In this document: piece after piece, positions 7,219 to 16,493 of the stretch
How positions within the stretch are numbered: the stretch's first letter is position 1
Layout: each line of letters begins with the position of its first letter
From: Polaromonas sp.
GTDB taxonomy: Bacteria > Pseudomonadota > Gammaproteobacteria > Burkholderiales > Burkholderiaceae_C
Assembly: GCA_013297865.1 (NCBI GenBank)
Contig: JAAFIP010000003.1
Location: 277,639 to 341,638 of the forward strand
DNA: 64,000 nucleotides
Reading direction: 5' to 3'
Position numbers and translations under genes: made by a program
The notes under the pieces: generated by a model
The model's database searches: none
Seen by the model: only the letters and a program-made list of their open reading frames with translations
Told to the model about the DNA's origin: nothing

Positions 7219-9570
7219 TTGGACACCCCTGTTTTACACCCTTCGACCGCAGAGCCCGCCTCGCAGCCGTCCCATGCTGCGCAGGCCAAGCCACGCCGTG
7301 CGCCGCGCAAAACAGCCCCTCCTGCACCCGCTTTGCATGCCAGTGCACCGCAAACCGCCGCAGCGCGCAAAGCGGCCCACAACGCCGCCTCCGCCAGTTT
7401 TGCTGCCCTGACTAGCAAGCTGAACTATCTGGACAAGTCCGACATTGAACAGGTGCGCAAAGCCTACCGCTTTGCCGACGAGGCTCACCTAGGCCAGCTG
7501 CGCGCCAGCGGCGAGCCCTATATCACCCACCCTATTGCGGTAGCCGCCCAGTGCGCCGAATGGAAGCTTGATGCCCAAGCCATCATGGCCGCCCTCATGC
7601 ACGACGCGATGGAAGACTGCGGCATCAGCAAGCCCGATTTGATAGAAAAGTTCGGGGCCCCCGTAGCCGAACTGGTCGATGGCCTGACCAAGCTGGAAAA
7701 GCTTGAGTTCACCACCCGCGAGGAAAACCAGGCGGAGTCTTTCCGCAAGATGCTGCTGGCCATGGCCCGCGATGTGCGGGTGATTTTGATCAAGCTGGCC
7801 GACCGCAGCCACAACATGCGCACCATGGGCGACATGCCCCGGCCCAAGTGGTCCCGCATCTCGCGCGAGACGCTGGATATCTACGCCCCCATCGCCCACC
7901 GTCTGGGCCTGAACCAGACCTACCGCGAACTGCAGGAGCTTAGTTTTCGCTACCTGCTGCCCTGGCGCTACGCCACCCTGTCCAAGGCGGTGGCCAAGGC
8001 TCGCAGCCGACGGCGCGACCTGATCCAGAAAGTCGAGCGCGATGTGCAGGCCACTTTCGAGCAGGCCGGCATGTACATCAACCTCTCGGGTCGTGAAAAA
8101 ACGCTCTACTCCATCTACCGCAAGATGGACGAGAAGCACCTGAGCTTTGCCCAGGTGACCGATATGTATGGCTTTCGCCTGGTGGTGCCCACGGTGACCG
8201 ACTGCTACACCGCCATGGGCATCCTGCACCAGATGTACAAGCCAGTGCCCGGCAAGTTCAAGGACCATATCGCCATTGGCAAGCTCAATGGCTACCAGTC
8301 CCTGCACACCACCGTGGTGGGGCCCTCGGGTGTGAACGTGGAGTTTCAGATGCGCACCGAGGCCATGCATGTGGTGGCCGAGTCGGGCGTAGCCGCACAC
8401 TGGCTATACAAGGCCAATGCGCCCGGTGGTGCCGAGGCTGAGCGCCTGGGCACGCAGTGGCTGCAGTCGCTGCTGGACATCCAGCACGAAACGCGCGACG
8501 CAGCGGAGTTCTGGGACCATGTGAAGGTCGATCTTTTCCCTGATGCGGTGTATGTGTTCACGCCCAAAAGCAAGATCATGGCCATGCCACGCGGCGCCAC
8601 CGTGGTGGACTTTGCCTATGCCGTACATACCGACATCGGCGACCATACTGTGGCAGCCAAGGTCAACGACCAGCAGGTGCCACTGCGCACCGAGGTGCAA
8701 AACGGCGATGTGATTGAAGTGATTACCGCGCCCACCTCCAGCCCCAACCCCGCCTGGCTGGGCTTTGTGCGCACGGCACGCGCGCGCAGCAAAATCCGCC
8801 ACCATCTCAAAACCATGGCGCTGGACGAATCACAGGCGCTGGGCGACAAACTGCTGACCCAAGCCCTACGCTCGGAAGGCATTGAGCGCGTGCCCACAGA
8901 AGACGCAGCGCACCAGGCGCTGTGGGACAAGCTGCTGCGCTTTTCGGGCAACAAGACGCGTGGCGAGCTGCTGGTGGACATTGGCCTGGGCAAGCGCATC
9001 GCCAGCATCGTGGCCAAGCGCCTGGTCAGCCTGCTGGGCGAGCTGGGCGAAAAGCCCGATGCCTTGCTGATGAGCAAAGAGCGCTTCACAGCGCACGAGT
9101 CGATCTCGCAGGGCGCTATCGTGCTGGACGGCTCGGAGAGCGCCACCGTGCAATACGCACCCTGCTGCAGGCCTCTGCCGGGCGACGGCATTGTGGGCTA
9201 TCTGGGCCGCGGCGAAGGGGTGATGGTGCATACCAACCAGTGCGCGGTAGGCAAAAAACTTCTGCAAAAAGACAGTGAGCGCTTCATTACAGTGGAATGG
9301 GCCGACGAGCTGGTGCGAGCCTTCGTAGCGGCCGTTGTGGTCACCGTGCAAAGCGGCAAAGGCGTTCTGGCCCGCGTAGCGGCCGCCATGGCCAGCGCCG
9401 AGGCAGACATCATGCAGGTCGATCTGGGCCGCGACAGCGAAGTAGGCGCGCCTACGGCGGATCTGCGCTTTGTGGTGGCGGTGCGCGACACAGCGCATCT
9501 GGACACCGTGCTGCGCACCCTCGCCCGCACGCCTACCGTACTGCGTGCGCAGCGTGCAGTTTCTACCTAG
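7219..9570 (+). CDS. spoT: Bifunctional (p)ppGpp synthetase/hydrolase (SpoT/Rel)
   Basis: The 783-residue product has an intact HD hydrolase domain (ITHPIAVA, then ALMHDAMEDCG), a synthetase domain (TDMYGFRLVVPTVTDC, GKLNGYQSLHTT), a TGS domain (DLFPDAVYVFTPK) and a C-terminal ACT domain (VVVTVQSGKGVLARVAAAMA). The intact HD motif implies it degrades as well as makes the alarmone, as in SpoT. The first 60 residues are an unusual Ala/Pro-rich stretch. The start is inferred to be TTG at 7219 behind AAGGGG; no in-frame ATG occurs before the HD domain. Linkage to gmk-rpoZ is conserved. Confidence 0.93.
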   Translation: MDTPVLHPSTAEPASQPSHAAQAKPRRAPRKTAPPAPALHASAPQTAAARKAAHNAASASFAALTSKLNYLDKSDIEQVRKAYRFADEAHLGQLRASGEPYITHPIAVAAQCAEWKLDAQAIMAALMHDAMEDCGISKPDLIEKFGAPVAELVDGLTKLEKLEFTTREENQAESFRKMLLAMARDVRVILIKLADRSHNMRTMGDMPRPKWSRISRETLDIYAPIAHRLGLNQTYRELQELSFRYLLPWRYATLSKAVAKARSRRRDLIQKVERDVQATFEQAGMYINLSGREKTLYSIYRKMDEKHLSFAQVTDMYGFRLVVPTVTDCYTAMGILHQMYKPVPGKFKDHIAIGKLNGYQSLHTTVVGPSGVNVEFQMRTEAMHVVAESGVAAHWLYKANAPGGAEAERLGTQWLQSLLDIQHETRDAAEFWDHVKVDLFPDAVYVFTPKSKIMAMPRGATVVDFAYAVHTDIGDHTVAAKVNDQQVPLRTEVQNGDVIEVITAPTSSPNPAWLGFVRTARARSKIRHHLKTMALDESQALGDKLLTQALRSEGIERVPTEDAAHQALWDKLLRFSGNKTRGELLVDIGLGKRIASIVAKRLVSLLGELGEKPDALLMSKERFTAHESISQGAIVLDGSESATVQYAPCCRPLPGDGIVGYLGRGEGVMVHTNQCAVGKKLLQKDSERFITVEWADELVRAFVAAVVVTVQSGKGVLARVAAAMASAEADIMQVDLGRDSEVGAPTADLRFVVAVRDTAHLDTVLRTLARTPTVLRAQRAVST

Positions 9571-9693
9571 TTTGCTATACGGTTCGTAGCGTCTGCTGTG
9601 CGAGGGCATGTCAAATTGTCGCCAGCATACAACGGCTGGGTGCGTAGCCTTGAGTTAGCATTGAGCGTCCACTGATTCAAAACGGAACCACTT

Positions 9694-10275
9694 ATGGATG
9701 CCTCATCCACCAAGCGCAAGGCCAAAACCCGCCAACGCAGCCAGTCCATCAGCGTGCGCGCAGCAGAGCCCACAGACGCTGCCGCCATCTCCGCCATGAT
9801 AGGCAGCCCGGGCGTGTTTGAGGGCACACTGCAAATGCCTTTTGCTGCGGTGGCCTCACGGGTGGAGCGGTACAGCAAGATTGACACTAACCATCTGCAA
9901 CTGGTCGCTGTGTCGCACGACGCTGACAAAGGCGAGCAGATTGTCGGCCATGCGGGGCTGTTTTCCATCCACACCAGTCTGCGCTGCGCCCATGTGCGGG
10001 GCCTGGGCATTGTGGTGGCCGCGCAGTGGCAGGGCAAAGGCATCGGCAAGCAGTTGATGACTGGCCTGCTGGACTGGGCCGACAACTGGGCTGGTGTGCT
10101 GCGCGTGGAGCTGACGGTGTTTGCCGACAATGCCCGGGCCATTGCGCTCTACCAGCGCCACGGCTTTGTGCAGGAAGGGCGCTTGCGTGCCCATGCGCTG
10201 CGTGACGGCCAGTACCAGGACACGCTGCTCATGGGCAGGCTGCACCCGCGGCCGCCAGCCCTTCCCAAGCCATGA
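9694..10275 (+). CDS. GNAT family N-acetyltransferase (YhhY-like)
   Basis: The 193-residue product has the acetyl-CoA binding loop AAQWQGKGIGKQLMTGLLDW, then VELTVFADNARAIALYQRHGF, the common GNAT core, and a C-terminal ALRDGQYQDTLLMGRL. The layout resembles E. coli YhhY (AaaT), an amino-acid N-acetyltransferase. The first 20 residues are basic and look like a non-conserved leader. The substrate cannot be told from sequence. The gene stands alone between spoT and the convergent pit gene. Confidence 0.85.
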   Translation: MDASSTKRKAKTRQRSQSISVRAAEPTDAAAISAMIGSPGVFEGTLQMPFAAVASRVERYSKIDTNHLQLVAVSHDADKGEQIVGHAGLFSIHTSLRCAHVRGLGIVVAAQWQGKGIGKQLMTGLLDWADNWAGVLRVELTVFADNARAIALYQRHGFVQEGRLRAHALRDGQYQDTLLMGRLHPRPPALPKP

Positions 10276-10300
10276 AATATGGACGTTATTGGCCGCCAAG

Positions 10301-10340
10301 CCAATAGAATATCGCGGGAGCAGCTATCTAATATATAGCA
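10301..10340 (+). repeat. Dispersed 41-bp element, copy 3
   Basis: The core CCAATAGAATATCGCGGGAG is followed by CAGCTAT-CTAATAT-ATAGC. It lies between two convergent genes (acetyltransferase and pit), ending 15 bases before the pit stop. Confidence 0.92.
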
Positions 10341-10355
10341 TGCTCAGGCCACAAA

Positions 10356-11366
10356 CTAGAACAGCTGCAGACTGACCCAGTAGGCAATAGCGGCTACAAA
10401 GGCCGAAGCGGGAATGGTGAAGATCCAGGCCCAGACGATATTGCCTGCGACACCCCAGCGCACAGCACTCATGCGGTGGGTGCTGCCCACACCGACGATG
10501 GCGCCGGTGATGGTATGCGTTGTGGACACCGGAATACCCAGACCCGTGGCCAGAAACAGCGTCATCGCGCCACCTGTCTCGGCGCAAAATCCACCCACGG
10601 GCTTGAGCTTGGTGATCTTCTGGCCCATGGTCTTGACGATGCGCCAGCCACCGAACATGGTGCCCAGGCCAATGGCCAGGTAGCAGCTCACGATCGTCCA
10701 GGTGGGCGGCGATTTGTCGCCTGCTGCGGCATAGCCGGTAGCGATCAGCAGCATCCAGATGATGCCGATGGTCTTCTGTGCGTCGTTGCCGCCGTGCCCC
10801 AGGCTGTAAGCCCCGGCAGACACCAGCTGCAGGCGGCGAAACCATTTATCCACCTTGGAGGGCTTGGTGCGTCGGCATATCCATGCCACTGCCACCATCA
10901 TCAACGAGCCCAGCGTAAAACCCAGCAGTGGAGAGACAAAAATGAAGGTCACCGTTTTGAGGATACCCGTCGAGATCAGCGCGCCTGCACCTGCCTTGGC
11001 AATCACCGCGCCCACAATGCCTCCGATCAGCGCATGCGAGCTGCTGCTGGGAATGCCGTAGTACCAGGTCAGCACGTTCCAGGTGATGGCACCCACCAGA
11101 GCGCCAAACACCACATGGGTATCGACAATGCCCGGCTGCACAATGCCCTTGCCTACAGTAGCGGCCACACTGAGGTGGAAGACAAAGATGGCGATGAAGT
11201 TGAAAAATGCCGCAAACACCACCGCCTGGCCGGGTTTGAGCACGCCAGTGGAGACCACCGTGGCAATGGAGTTGGCGGCATCGTGAAAGCCGTTCATGAA
11301 GTCAAAAGCCAGTGCCAGAAACACCAGCAACATGACCACCCACAACGCGGTTTGTACGTTTTGCAT
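10356..11366 (-). CDS. pit: PiT family inorganic phosphate transporter
   Basis: The 336-residue product is almost entirely hydrophobic with about ten membrane segments. It has the duplicated PiT signatures: DFMNGFHDAANSIATVV near residue 22 and GGNDAQKTIG near 205. It imports phosphate with a cation across the inner membrane at low affinity. It starts 19 bases after the PhoU-like gene and the two form an operon, as in many proteobacteria. Confidence 0.94.
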   Translation of the reverse strand: MQNVQTALWVVMLLVFLALAFDFMNGFHDAANSIATVVSTGVLKPGQAVVFAAFFNFIAIFVFHLSVAATVGKGIVQPGIVDTHVVFGALVGAITWNVLTWYYGIPSSSSHALIGGIVGAVIAKAGAGALISTGILKTVTFIFVSPLLGFTLGSLMMVAVAWICRRTKPSKVDKWFRRLQLVSAGAYSLGHGGNDAQKTIGIIWMLLIATGYAAAGDKSPPTWTIVSCYLAIGLGTMFGGWRIVKTMGQKITKLKPVGGFCAETGGAMTLFLATGLGIPVSTTHTITGAIVGVGSTHRMSAVRWGVAGNIVWAWIFTIPASAFVAAIAYWVSLQLF

Positions 11367-11385
11367 AGCTAGGGCGCGCGTGGAA

Positions 11386-12033
11386 TTAGGAATTCTCGAG
11401 GATCACGCCCTCTATCAGGTTGGCTACGTCCTCGCACTTGTCGGTGATCGTCTCCAGCAGTTCGTAAATTGCCTTGAGCTTGATAACCTCGCGCACATCC
11501 GGTTCCTCGCGAAACAGCTTGCTCATGGCCGAGCGCATCACGCGGTCCGCATCACTTTCCAGTTTGTCGATCTCTTCGCAGGTTTTGAGCGCCGCTTCTG
11601 CAGTGCCGGGATCGCTGATCGAACCCAGCAGCTTGACCGCAGCGGCCAGACGCTCGCAGCACTTGACACTGATGTCGGTCAGGCGCTTGATCTCTTCGGT
11701 CATCGTCTTCACGTCGTACAGCGCCATCGTCTCGGCCGAGTCCTGGATCAGATCCGCCACGTCGTCCATGGTGTTGATCAGCTTGTGGATCTGCTCGCGG
11801 TCGATCGGCGTGATGAAGGTCTGATGCAGCATCTTGTTGACATCGTGCGTCACGCGGTCAGCTGCGCGTTCGGCGTTGTCTACATCACGGTTGTACTGCT
11901 CCCGCAGATGGGGGTCGTTGTAGTTGGCCACCAGACTGGAGAAGGCCCGCGCCGCCTCCACAATGCGGTCCGCATGCTGGTTGAACATTTCAAAGAAGTT
12001 GCCTTCTCGGGGGAGGAGTTTGCCAAATAGCAT
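11386..12033 (-). CDS. DUF47 / PhoU-like phosphate transport accessory protein
   Basis: The 215-residue product begins MLFGKLLPREGNFFEMFNQH, a typical TIGR00153/DUF47 start, and is rich in helix-forming acidic and basic residues such as NAERAADRVTHDVNK. DUF47 proteins resemble PhoU and are nearly always encoded next to a PiT transporter, which they probably regulate. The frame extends 30 codons upstream, but that part is not conserved in style and the ATG at 12033 fits the family. Confidence 0.9.
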   Translation of the reverse strand: MLFGKLLPREGNFFEMFNQHADRIVEAARAFSSLVANYNDPHLREQYNRDVDNAERAADRVTHDVNKMLHQTFITPIDREQIHKLINTMDDVADLIQDSAETMALYDVKTMTEEIKRLTDISVKCCERLAAAVKLLGSISDPGTAEAALKTCEEIDKLESDADRVMRSAMSKLFREEPDVREVIKLKAIYELLETITDKCEDVANLIEGVILENS

Positions 12034-12120
12034 GAGTGACCTAAACGAAATTGTTACAGTTGTATGAAGGATTTGTGACGATTTTACGCGAGCCGGAAGG
12101 GCTAAATCAGAACGGTGCCA

Positions 12121-12157
12121 CAAAAGAAAAAGCCCCGCAGCGAACGTTGCGAGGCTT
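12121..12157 (-). terminator. Rho-independent terminator after acnB
   Basis: On the minus strand, AGCCTCGCAACG, TT and CGCTGCGGGGCT form a stem with two mismatches, followed by TTTTTCTTTTG. A second small hairpin (12171-12189, AAGGCTCT-GCG-AGAGCCTT) precedes it just after the acnB stop. Confidence 0.85.
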
Positions 12158-12195
12158 CGGATGGGCGATAAAGGCTCTGCGAGAGCCTTGTGCGC

Positions 12196-14799
12196 TTAGG
12201 CAGCTACTTTTTCGCTGTCTTCCATCTGGTCAAAGTTCATGTACTTGTAGACGTTGGCGCTGTCGGCATTGATCACGCCGATGTCGGCCAGGTACTCGGC
12301 TTTGGTCGGGATGCGGCCCAGCTTGGAGCAGATCGCGCTGAGTTCGGCACTGCCCAGGTAGACGAAGGTGTTTTTACCCAGACGGTTGGGGAAGTTGCGG
12401 GTGCTGGTGGACATCACCGTGGCGCCCTCTTTCACCTGGGCCTGGTTGCCCATACACAGGCTGCAGCCTGGCATCTCCATGCGGGCACCGGCTGCGCCAA
12501 AGACGCCGTAGTGGCCTTCTCGGGTGAGCTGGTCGGCGTCCATCTTGGTGGGCGGGGCCATCCACAGCTTGACGGGAATATCGCGCTTGCCGTCCAGCAG
12601 CTTGGAGGCTGCACGGAAATGGCCGATGTTGGTCATGCAGGAGCCGATAAACACTTCATCGATTTTGCTGCCTGCCACATCGGACAGGGTTTTGGCGTCG
12701 TCTGGGTCGTTGGGGCAGCAGACGATGGGCTCGCTGATTTCGGCCAGGTCAATCTCGATGACCGCCGTGTACTCAGCGTCTTTGTCGGCCTTGAGCAAGC
12801 TGGGCTTGGCCAGCCACTTTTCCATCTCGCCAATGCGGCGCTGGATGGTGCGGGCGTCAGAGTAGCCGTTGGCAATCATGCTCTTGAGCAGAGCGATGTT
12901 GCTGTTGAGATACTCGATCACAGGCGCGGTGTTCAGCGCCACGGTGCAGCCCGCGGCCGAGCGCTCAGCCGATGCGTCGGCCAGCTCGAAAGCCTGCTCG
13001 ATCTTTAGGTCTGGCAAGCCTTCAATCTCCAGAATGCGGCCGGAGAAGATGTTTTTCTTGCCTTGCTTGGCCACAGTCAGATGGCCTGCCTTGATGGCGT
13101 ACAGCGGAATGGCGTGCACCAGATCGCGCAGGGTTACGCCGGGCTGCATCGTGCCCTTGAAACGCACCAGCACGCTCTCGGGCATGTCCAGTGGCATCAC
13201 GCCGGTAGCAGCGGCAAAGGCCACCAGGCCAGAGCCCGCGGGGAAGCTGATACCGATCGGAAAGCGCGTGTGGCTGTCGCCGCCAGTGCCCACGGTATCG
13301 GGCAGCAGCATGCGGTTGAGCCAGCTGTGAATGATGCCATCGCCCGGGCGCAGGCTGATGCCGCCGCGCGTGCTGATGAAGTCAGGCAGCTCGTGGTGCA
13401 TTTTCACGTCCACGGGCTTGGGGTAGGCTGCGGTGTGGCAGAAGGACTGCATCACCAGGTCGGAGCTGAAGCCCAGGCACGCCAGGTCTTTGAGTTCGTC
13501 GCGCGTCATCGGGCCAGTGGTGTCCTGCGACCCCACACTGGTCATCTTGGGCTCGCAATACGTGCCCGGGCGCACGCCCTGGCCTTCGGGCAAGCCGACA
13601 GCGCGGCCCACCATTTTTTGCGCCAAAGTGAAGCCTTTGGTGGAGGTGACGGGTGGTGTCGGCAGGCGAAACAGTGTGGACACCGGCAGGCCCAGCGCCT
13701 CACGCGCCTTGGCGGTCAGGCCACGGCCCACGATCAGCGGAATACGGCCACCCGCACGCACTTCGTCAAACAGCACATCGCTCTTGAGCTGGAACGACGC
13801 GATTTCCTTGCCGTCTTTGAAAGCCTTGCCTTCGTAGGGACGCAGCTCGACCACGTCGCCCATATTCATCTGCGTAACATCCAGCTCAATGGGCAGCGCG
13901 CCTGCGTCTTCCATGGTGTTGTAGAAAATCGGTGCAATCTTGTTGCCCAGGCACACGCCGCCAAACTTCTTGTTGGGGATGAACGGAATGTCAGCCCCAG
14001 TGAACCACAGCACGCTGTTGGTGGCCGATTTGCGCGATGAGCCGGTGCCCACCACGTCGCCCACATAGGCCACGACAGCGCCCGAGGCCTGCGCCTTGGC
14101 ATGCAGTGCGTTGATTTGCGCAATCGGGCCGCGCTTGCCATCTTCTTCAGGGGTGAACGGTGCGCCTTCGCGTTTGTTTTTCAGCATGGCCAGCGCATGC
14201 AAGGGGATGTCAGGGCGGCTCCAGGCATCGGGCGCGGGCGACAGGTCGTCGGTATTGGTCTCGCCAGGCACTTTGAAGACGGCCAGCTTGATGCTCTGGG
14301 GCACTTCGGGGCGCGAGGTAAACCATTCGGCATCGGCCCAGCTTTGCAGCACGGTTTTGGCCTGCGCGTTGCCTTTGTCGGCCTTGGCTTTGACATCATG
14401 GAACTGGTCAAACATCAGTAGGGTTTTCTTCAGGCCATCGGCAGCCACCTGCGCTACGGCAGGGTTATCCAGCAGGTCAATCAAAGGCGTCAGGTTGTAG
14501 CCGCCCAGCATGGTGCCCAGCAGTTCGGTCGCTTTGGCCGGGCTGATGGAGCTGCACTTTTCGGTGCCATGCGCAATAGCGGCCAGGTACGAGGCCTTGA
14601 CCTTGGCAGCATTGTCCACACCTGCTGGCACGCGATGGGCGATCAGCTCCACCAAAGCCGCTTCTTCGCCAGCCGTGGGGGTCTTGAGCTGCTCAATCAG
14701 CTCGCCGGTTTGCTTGGCTGACAGCGGCAGCGGTGGGATGCCTAAAGCGGCACGTTCAGCCACATGGGCCTGGTAGGTTTGCATGAATGCGGATGGCAT
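12196..14799 (-). CDS. acnB: Aconitate hydratase B
   Basis: The 867-residue product has the AcnB arrangement (HEAT-like N-terminal region beginning [20 protein letters not shown], swivel domain, then catalytic domains). Iron-sulfur cysteines are visible in [10 protein letters not shown] and in [12 protein letters not shown]. It isomerises citrate to isocitrate via a [4Fe-4S] cluster; AcnB is the main TCA aconitase in many proteobacteria. It is the last gene of a minus-strand series starting at mdh. A good terminator follows. Confidence 0.97.
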   Translation of the reverse strand: MPSAFMQTYQAHVAERAALGIPPLPLSAKQTGELIEQLKTPTAGEEAALVELIAHRVPAGVDNAAKVKASYLAAIAHGTEKCSSISPAKATELLGTMLGGYNLTPLIDLLDNPAVAQVAADGLKKTLLMFDQFHDVKAKADKGNAQAKTVLQSWADAEWFTSRPEVPQSIKLAVFKVPGETNTDDLSPAPDAWSRPDIPLHALAMLKNKREGAPFTPEEDGKRGPIAQINALHAKAQASGAVVAYVGDVVGTGSSRKSATNSVLWFTGADIPFIPNKKFGGVCLGNKIAPIFYNTMEDAGALPIELDVTQMNMGDVVELRPYEGKAFKDGKEIASFQLKSDVLFDEVRAGGRIPLIVGRGLTAKAREALGLPVSTLFRLPTPPVTSTKGFTLAQKMVGRAVGLPEGQGVRPGTYCEPKMTSVGSQDTTGPMTRDELKDLACLGFSSDLVMQSFCHTAAYPKPVDVKMHHELPDFISTRGGISLRPGDGIIHSWLNRMLLPDTVGTGGDSHTRFPIGISFPAGSGLVAFAAATGVMPLDMPESVLVRFKGTMQPGVTLRDLVHAIPLYAIKAGHLTVAKQGKKNIFSGRILEIEGLPDLKIEQAFELADASAERSAAGCTVALNTAPVIEYLNSNIALLKSMIANGYSDARTIQRRIGEMEKWLAKPSLLKADKDAEYTAVIEIDLAEISEPIVCCPNDPDDAKTLSDVAGSKIDEVFIGSCMTNIGHFRAASKLLDGKRDIPVKLWMAPPTKMDADQLTREGHYGVFGAAGARMEMPGCSLCMGNQAQVKEGATVMSTSTRNFPNRLGKNTFVYLGSAELSAICSKLGRIPTKAEYLADIGVINADSANVYKYMNFDQMEDSEKVAA

Positions 14800-14884
14800 G
14801 GTTACTTACTCCTTCACTTGACTCAAAAACCGCCAGCGCCCGTGAAACCTGCGCTGGCAGCTACTACTTTCGTAGCTTTGATGC

Positions 14885-15400
14885 TTACTTCACGGCTTCC
14901 AGCACACCTGGGGTGGGGTTGGCTTTCATCTGATCGGCCACCGCTTGCTGAGCAGGGCTGATGCAGTCATCGGCCAGGCGTTTACCCTGGCGCTCGTTGA
15001 ACAGCATGGACTTGTTGGCCAGCTGCATAAAGACTACGCCGGTTTTGGTGTCTTCCAGGCGTACTGCCCCGGATTTGGTGGGCATGGGGACCACGTCGTA
15101 TCGGGTGGACCCAAACTGTAGATCAAAAGCACCTTCCAGCTTGGCATCAGGGGAAATAGTGACGCTCTTGCCTTCACCGCAGGCAATGCGCCCGGTGGTA
15201 ACGATTTGGGCGATGGACAGCTGCTCCGAAGACAGGGGCGCAGGTGCGGCAGGTGCTTTTGCAGGTGCGGCTTTGGCTACTGGCTTGGGCGCTGGTTTGG
15301 CAGCCGGCTTGGCCGCAGGTTTTGGCGCGGTCTGCGCCCAGGAAATACCGAAAGCTGCGATAGACAGGCTGGCTGCTACGAGTAAAGTCAAGATACGCAT
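14885..15400 (-). CDS. Exported protein with Ala/Pro/Lys-rich linker, unknown function
   Basis: The 171-residue product starts MRILTLLVAASLSIAAFG, a clear signal peptide with likely cleavage after WAQ. A low-complexity stretch of repeated KPAAKPA/KPAPKP units follows, then a compact domain of about 100 residues with two cysteines (IACGEGK and DDCIS) that could form a disulfide. I do not recognise the domain; such genes recur beside acnB/mdh in related bacteria as hypothetical proteins. The ATG at 15400 is chosen because the signal peptide starts there and an AGGAGAT lies just upstream on the minus strand. It lies between the lyase gene (16-base gap) and acnB (85-base gap). Confidence 0.75.
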   Translation of the reverse strand: MRILTLLVAASLSIAAFGISWAQTAPKPAAKPAAKPAPKPVAKAAPAKAPAAPAPLSSEQLSIAQIVTTGRIACGEGKSVTISPDAKLEGAFDLQFGSTRYDVVPMPTKSGAVRLEDTKTGVVFMQLANKSMLFNERQGKRLADDCISPAQQAVADQMKANPTPGVLEAVK

Positions 15401-15416
15401 CGCTGATCTCCTTGGG

Positions 15417-16487
15417 TTAGTCAAAGTAGTGTCGTATGTTGTCAGGAAGACTGATCCCCGTTTGCTGGGCGCGCTCCAGGACCTGCCAATAGTAACGGTA
15501 ACTGGCGCGGTCATGTAATTGGCCCTGAAAACTCGTGGGAGCCCAATCAACAATCGCGGCGGCAGCTATTATTTGTATAGCAACTTCCACCTCGGCCTGG
15601 CTCGGCGCGAAAGCAGCCAATATGGGGCGTATCTGGGCAGGATGTATGCTCCACATGCGGGTGTAGCCCAGCTCGCGGTACGCCCTGCGCGCAGCGGCCT
15701 GCATGGCCTGTGCGTCGGCAAACTCAGTGACCACGCAATGCGAAGGCACTTTGCCATGGGCATGGCAGGCTGCGGCAATTTCGGTTTTGGCACGCATGAC
15801 CAAGGGGTGCGTAAACTGCCCTGCGCTGCCCATGGCCTCAGACGGAATGGCCCCGCCGTGGGAGGATACAAAATCCATCAAACCAAAGCTGATGGACTGC
15901 ACCCGCGGGTGCGCCGCGATGGCAAACACCTGGGCAATCGCTGCCGATGATTCAACCAGTACATGCAACGGAATATGCACGCCCCCGGCTGCATCCAGCG
16001 CCCGTGCAGCCTGCTGTACATCGCGCACGGATTCAACTTTGGGAATGGTGATGTAGGCCCATGGTGACGCAGCGCCGTTAACCAAAATGTCAATATCCGA
16101 GGCAAAGGCTGGATGGTCCACAGGGTGCACGCGCACGCCTACCCGCGCAGCCGACTTGGCTTTATTTGCAGTGGTTTGAGTCGCTGCCGTGGCCAGACTT
16201 AGCACCAAGTGGGCGTGGTCCACTTCGCCGCCAGTGGGCGCGCCGTCTTCGCAATCCAGCGATGCATCAAACACGCAGGCGCCGAACTCCTCGATCATCT
16301 CCGCCTGCAGCGCCAGCGACTTGCGCATGCGCGCCTCGACGCCGCTGTAATGGTCACACACGGGCAGTTGCACCCTGCCCGCCTGGGCTCCCAGCAGTAC
16401 CTCACGTGGGTGGCTAGCCCCCACGCCGGTCACTGCGCTGCGCCCCGAGGGGGTAACGGCAGCTAGGGATAGCCCGACATCGTTCAT
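15417..16487 (-). CDS. HpcH/HpaI aldolase / CitE-like CoA-ester lyase (malyl-CoA lyase type)
   Basis: The 356-residue product has family motifs HPREVLLGAQ, LPVCDHYSGVEARMRKSL, FDASLDCEDGAPTGGEVDHA (metal and CoA site) and YITIPKVESV. Members cleave or form malyl-CoA, methylmalyl-CoA or citryl-CoA; the exact substrate is not decidable here. It lies 6 bases after mdh and 16 before the exported protein, so it belongs to the TCA-linked transcript. An in-frame copy of the dispersed element encodes residues VAIQIIAAAAIVDW near the C-terminus (see the repeat entry). The first 22 residues look unconserved, so a later start is possible. Confidence 0.85.
   Translation of the reverse strand: MNDVGLSLAAVTPSGRSAVTGVGASHPREVLLGAQAGRVQLPVCDHYSGVEARMRKSLALQAEMIEEFGACVFDASLDCEDGAPTGGEVDHAHLVLSLATAATQTTANKAKSAARVGVRVHPVDHPAFASDIDILVNGAASPWAYITIPKVESVRDVQQAARALDAAGGVHIPLHVLVESSAAIAQVFAIAAHPRVQSISFGLMDFVSSHGGAIPSEAMGSAGQFTHPLVMRAKTEIAAACHAHGKVPSHCVVTEFADAQAMQAAARRAYRELGYTRMWSIHPAQIRPILAAFAPSQAEVEVAIQIIAAAAIVDWAPTSFQGQLHDRASYRYYWQVLERAQQTGISLPDNIRHYFD
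15543..15583 (+). repeat. Dispersed 41-bp element, copy inside the CitE-like gene
   Basis: CCAATCAACAATCGCGGCGG is followed by CAGCTAT-TATTTGT-ATAGCAA. It aligns without gaps to the intergenic copies, sharing all of CCAAT, ATCGCGG, GCAGCTATT and TATAGCAA. It is translated in frame on the minus strand. It is more diverged than the intergenic copies, which fits either age or selection on the protein. Confidence 0.75.
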
Positions 16488-16493
16488 GGCAAA

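Noticed and set aside
12171..12189. Hairpin AAGGCTCT-GCG-AGAGCCTT taken alone as the acnB terminator.
   Set aside because: It lacks a T run on either strand; the next hairpin (12121-12157) with its T tract is the better terminator.
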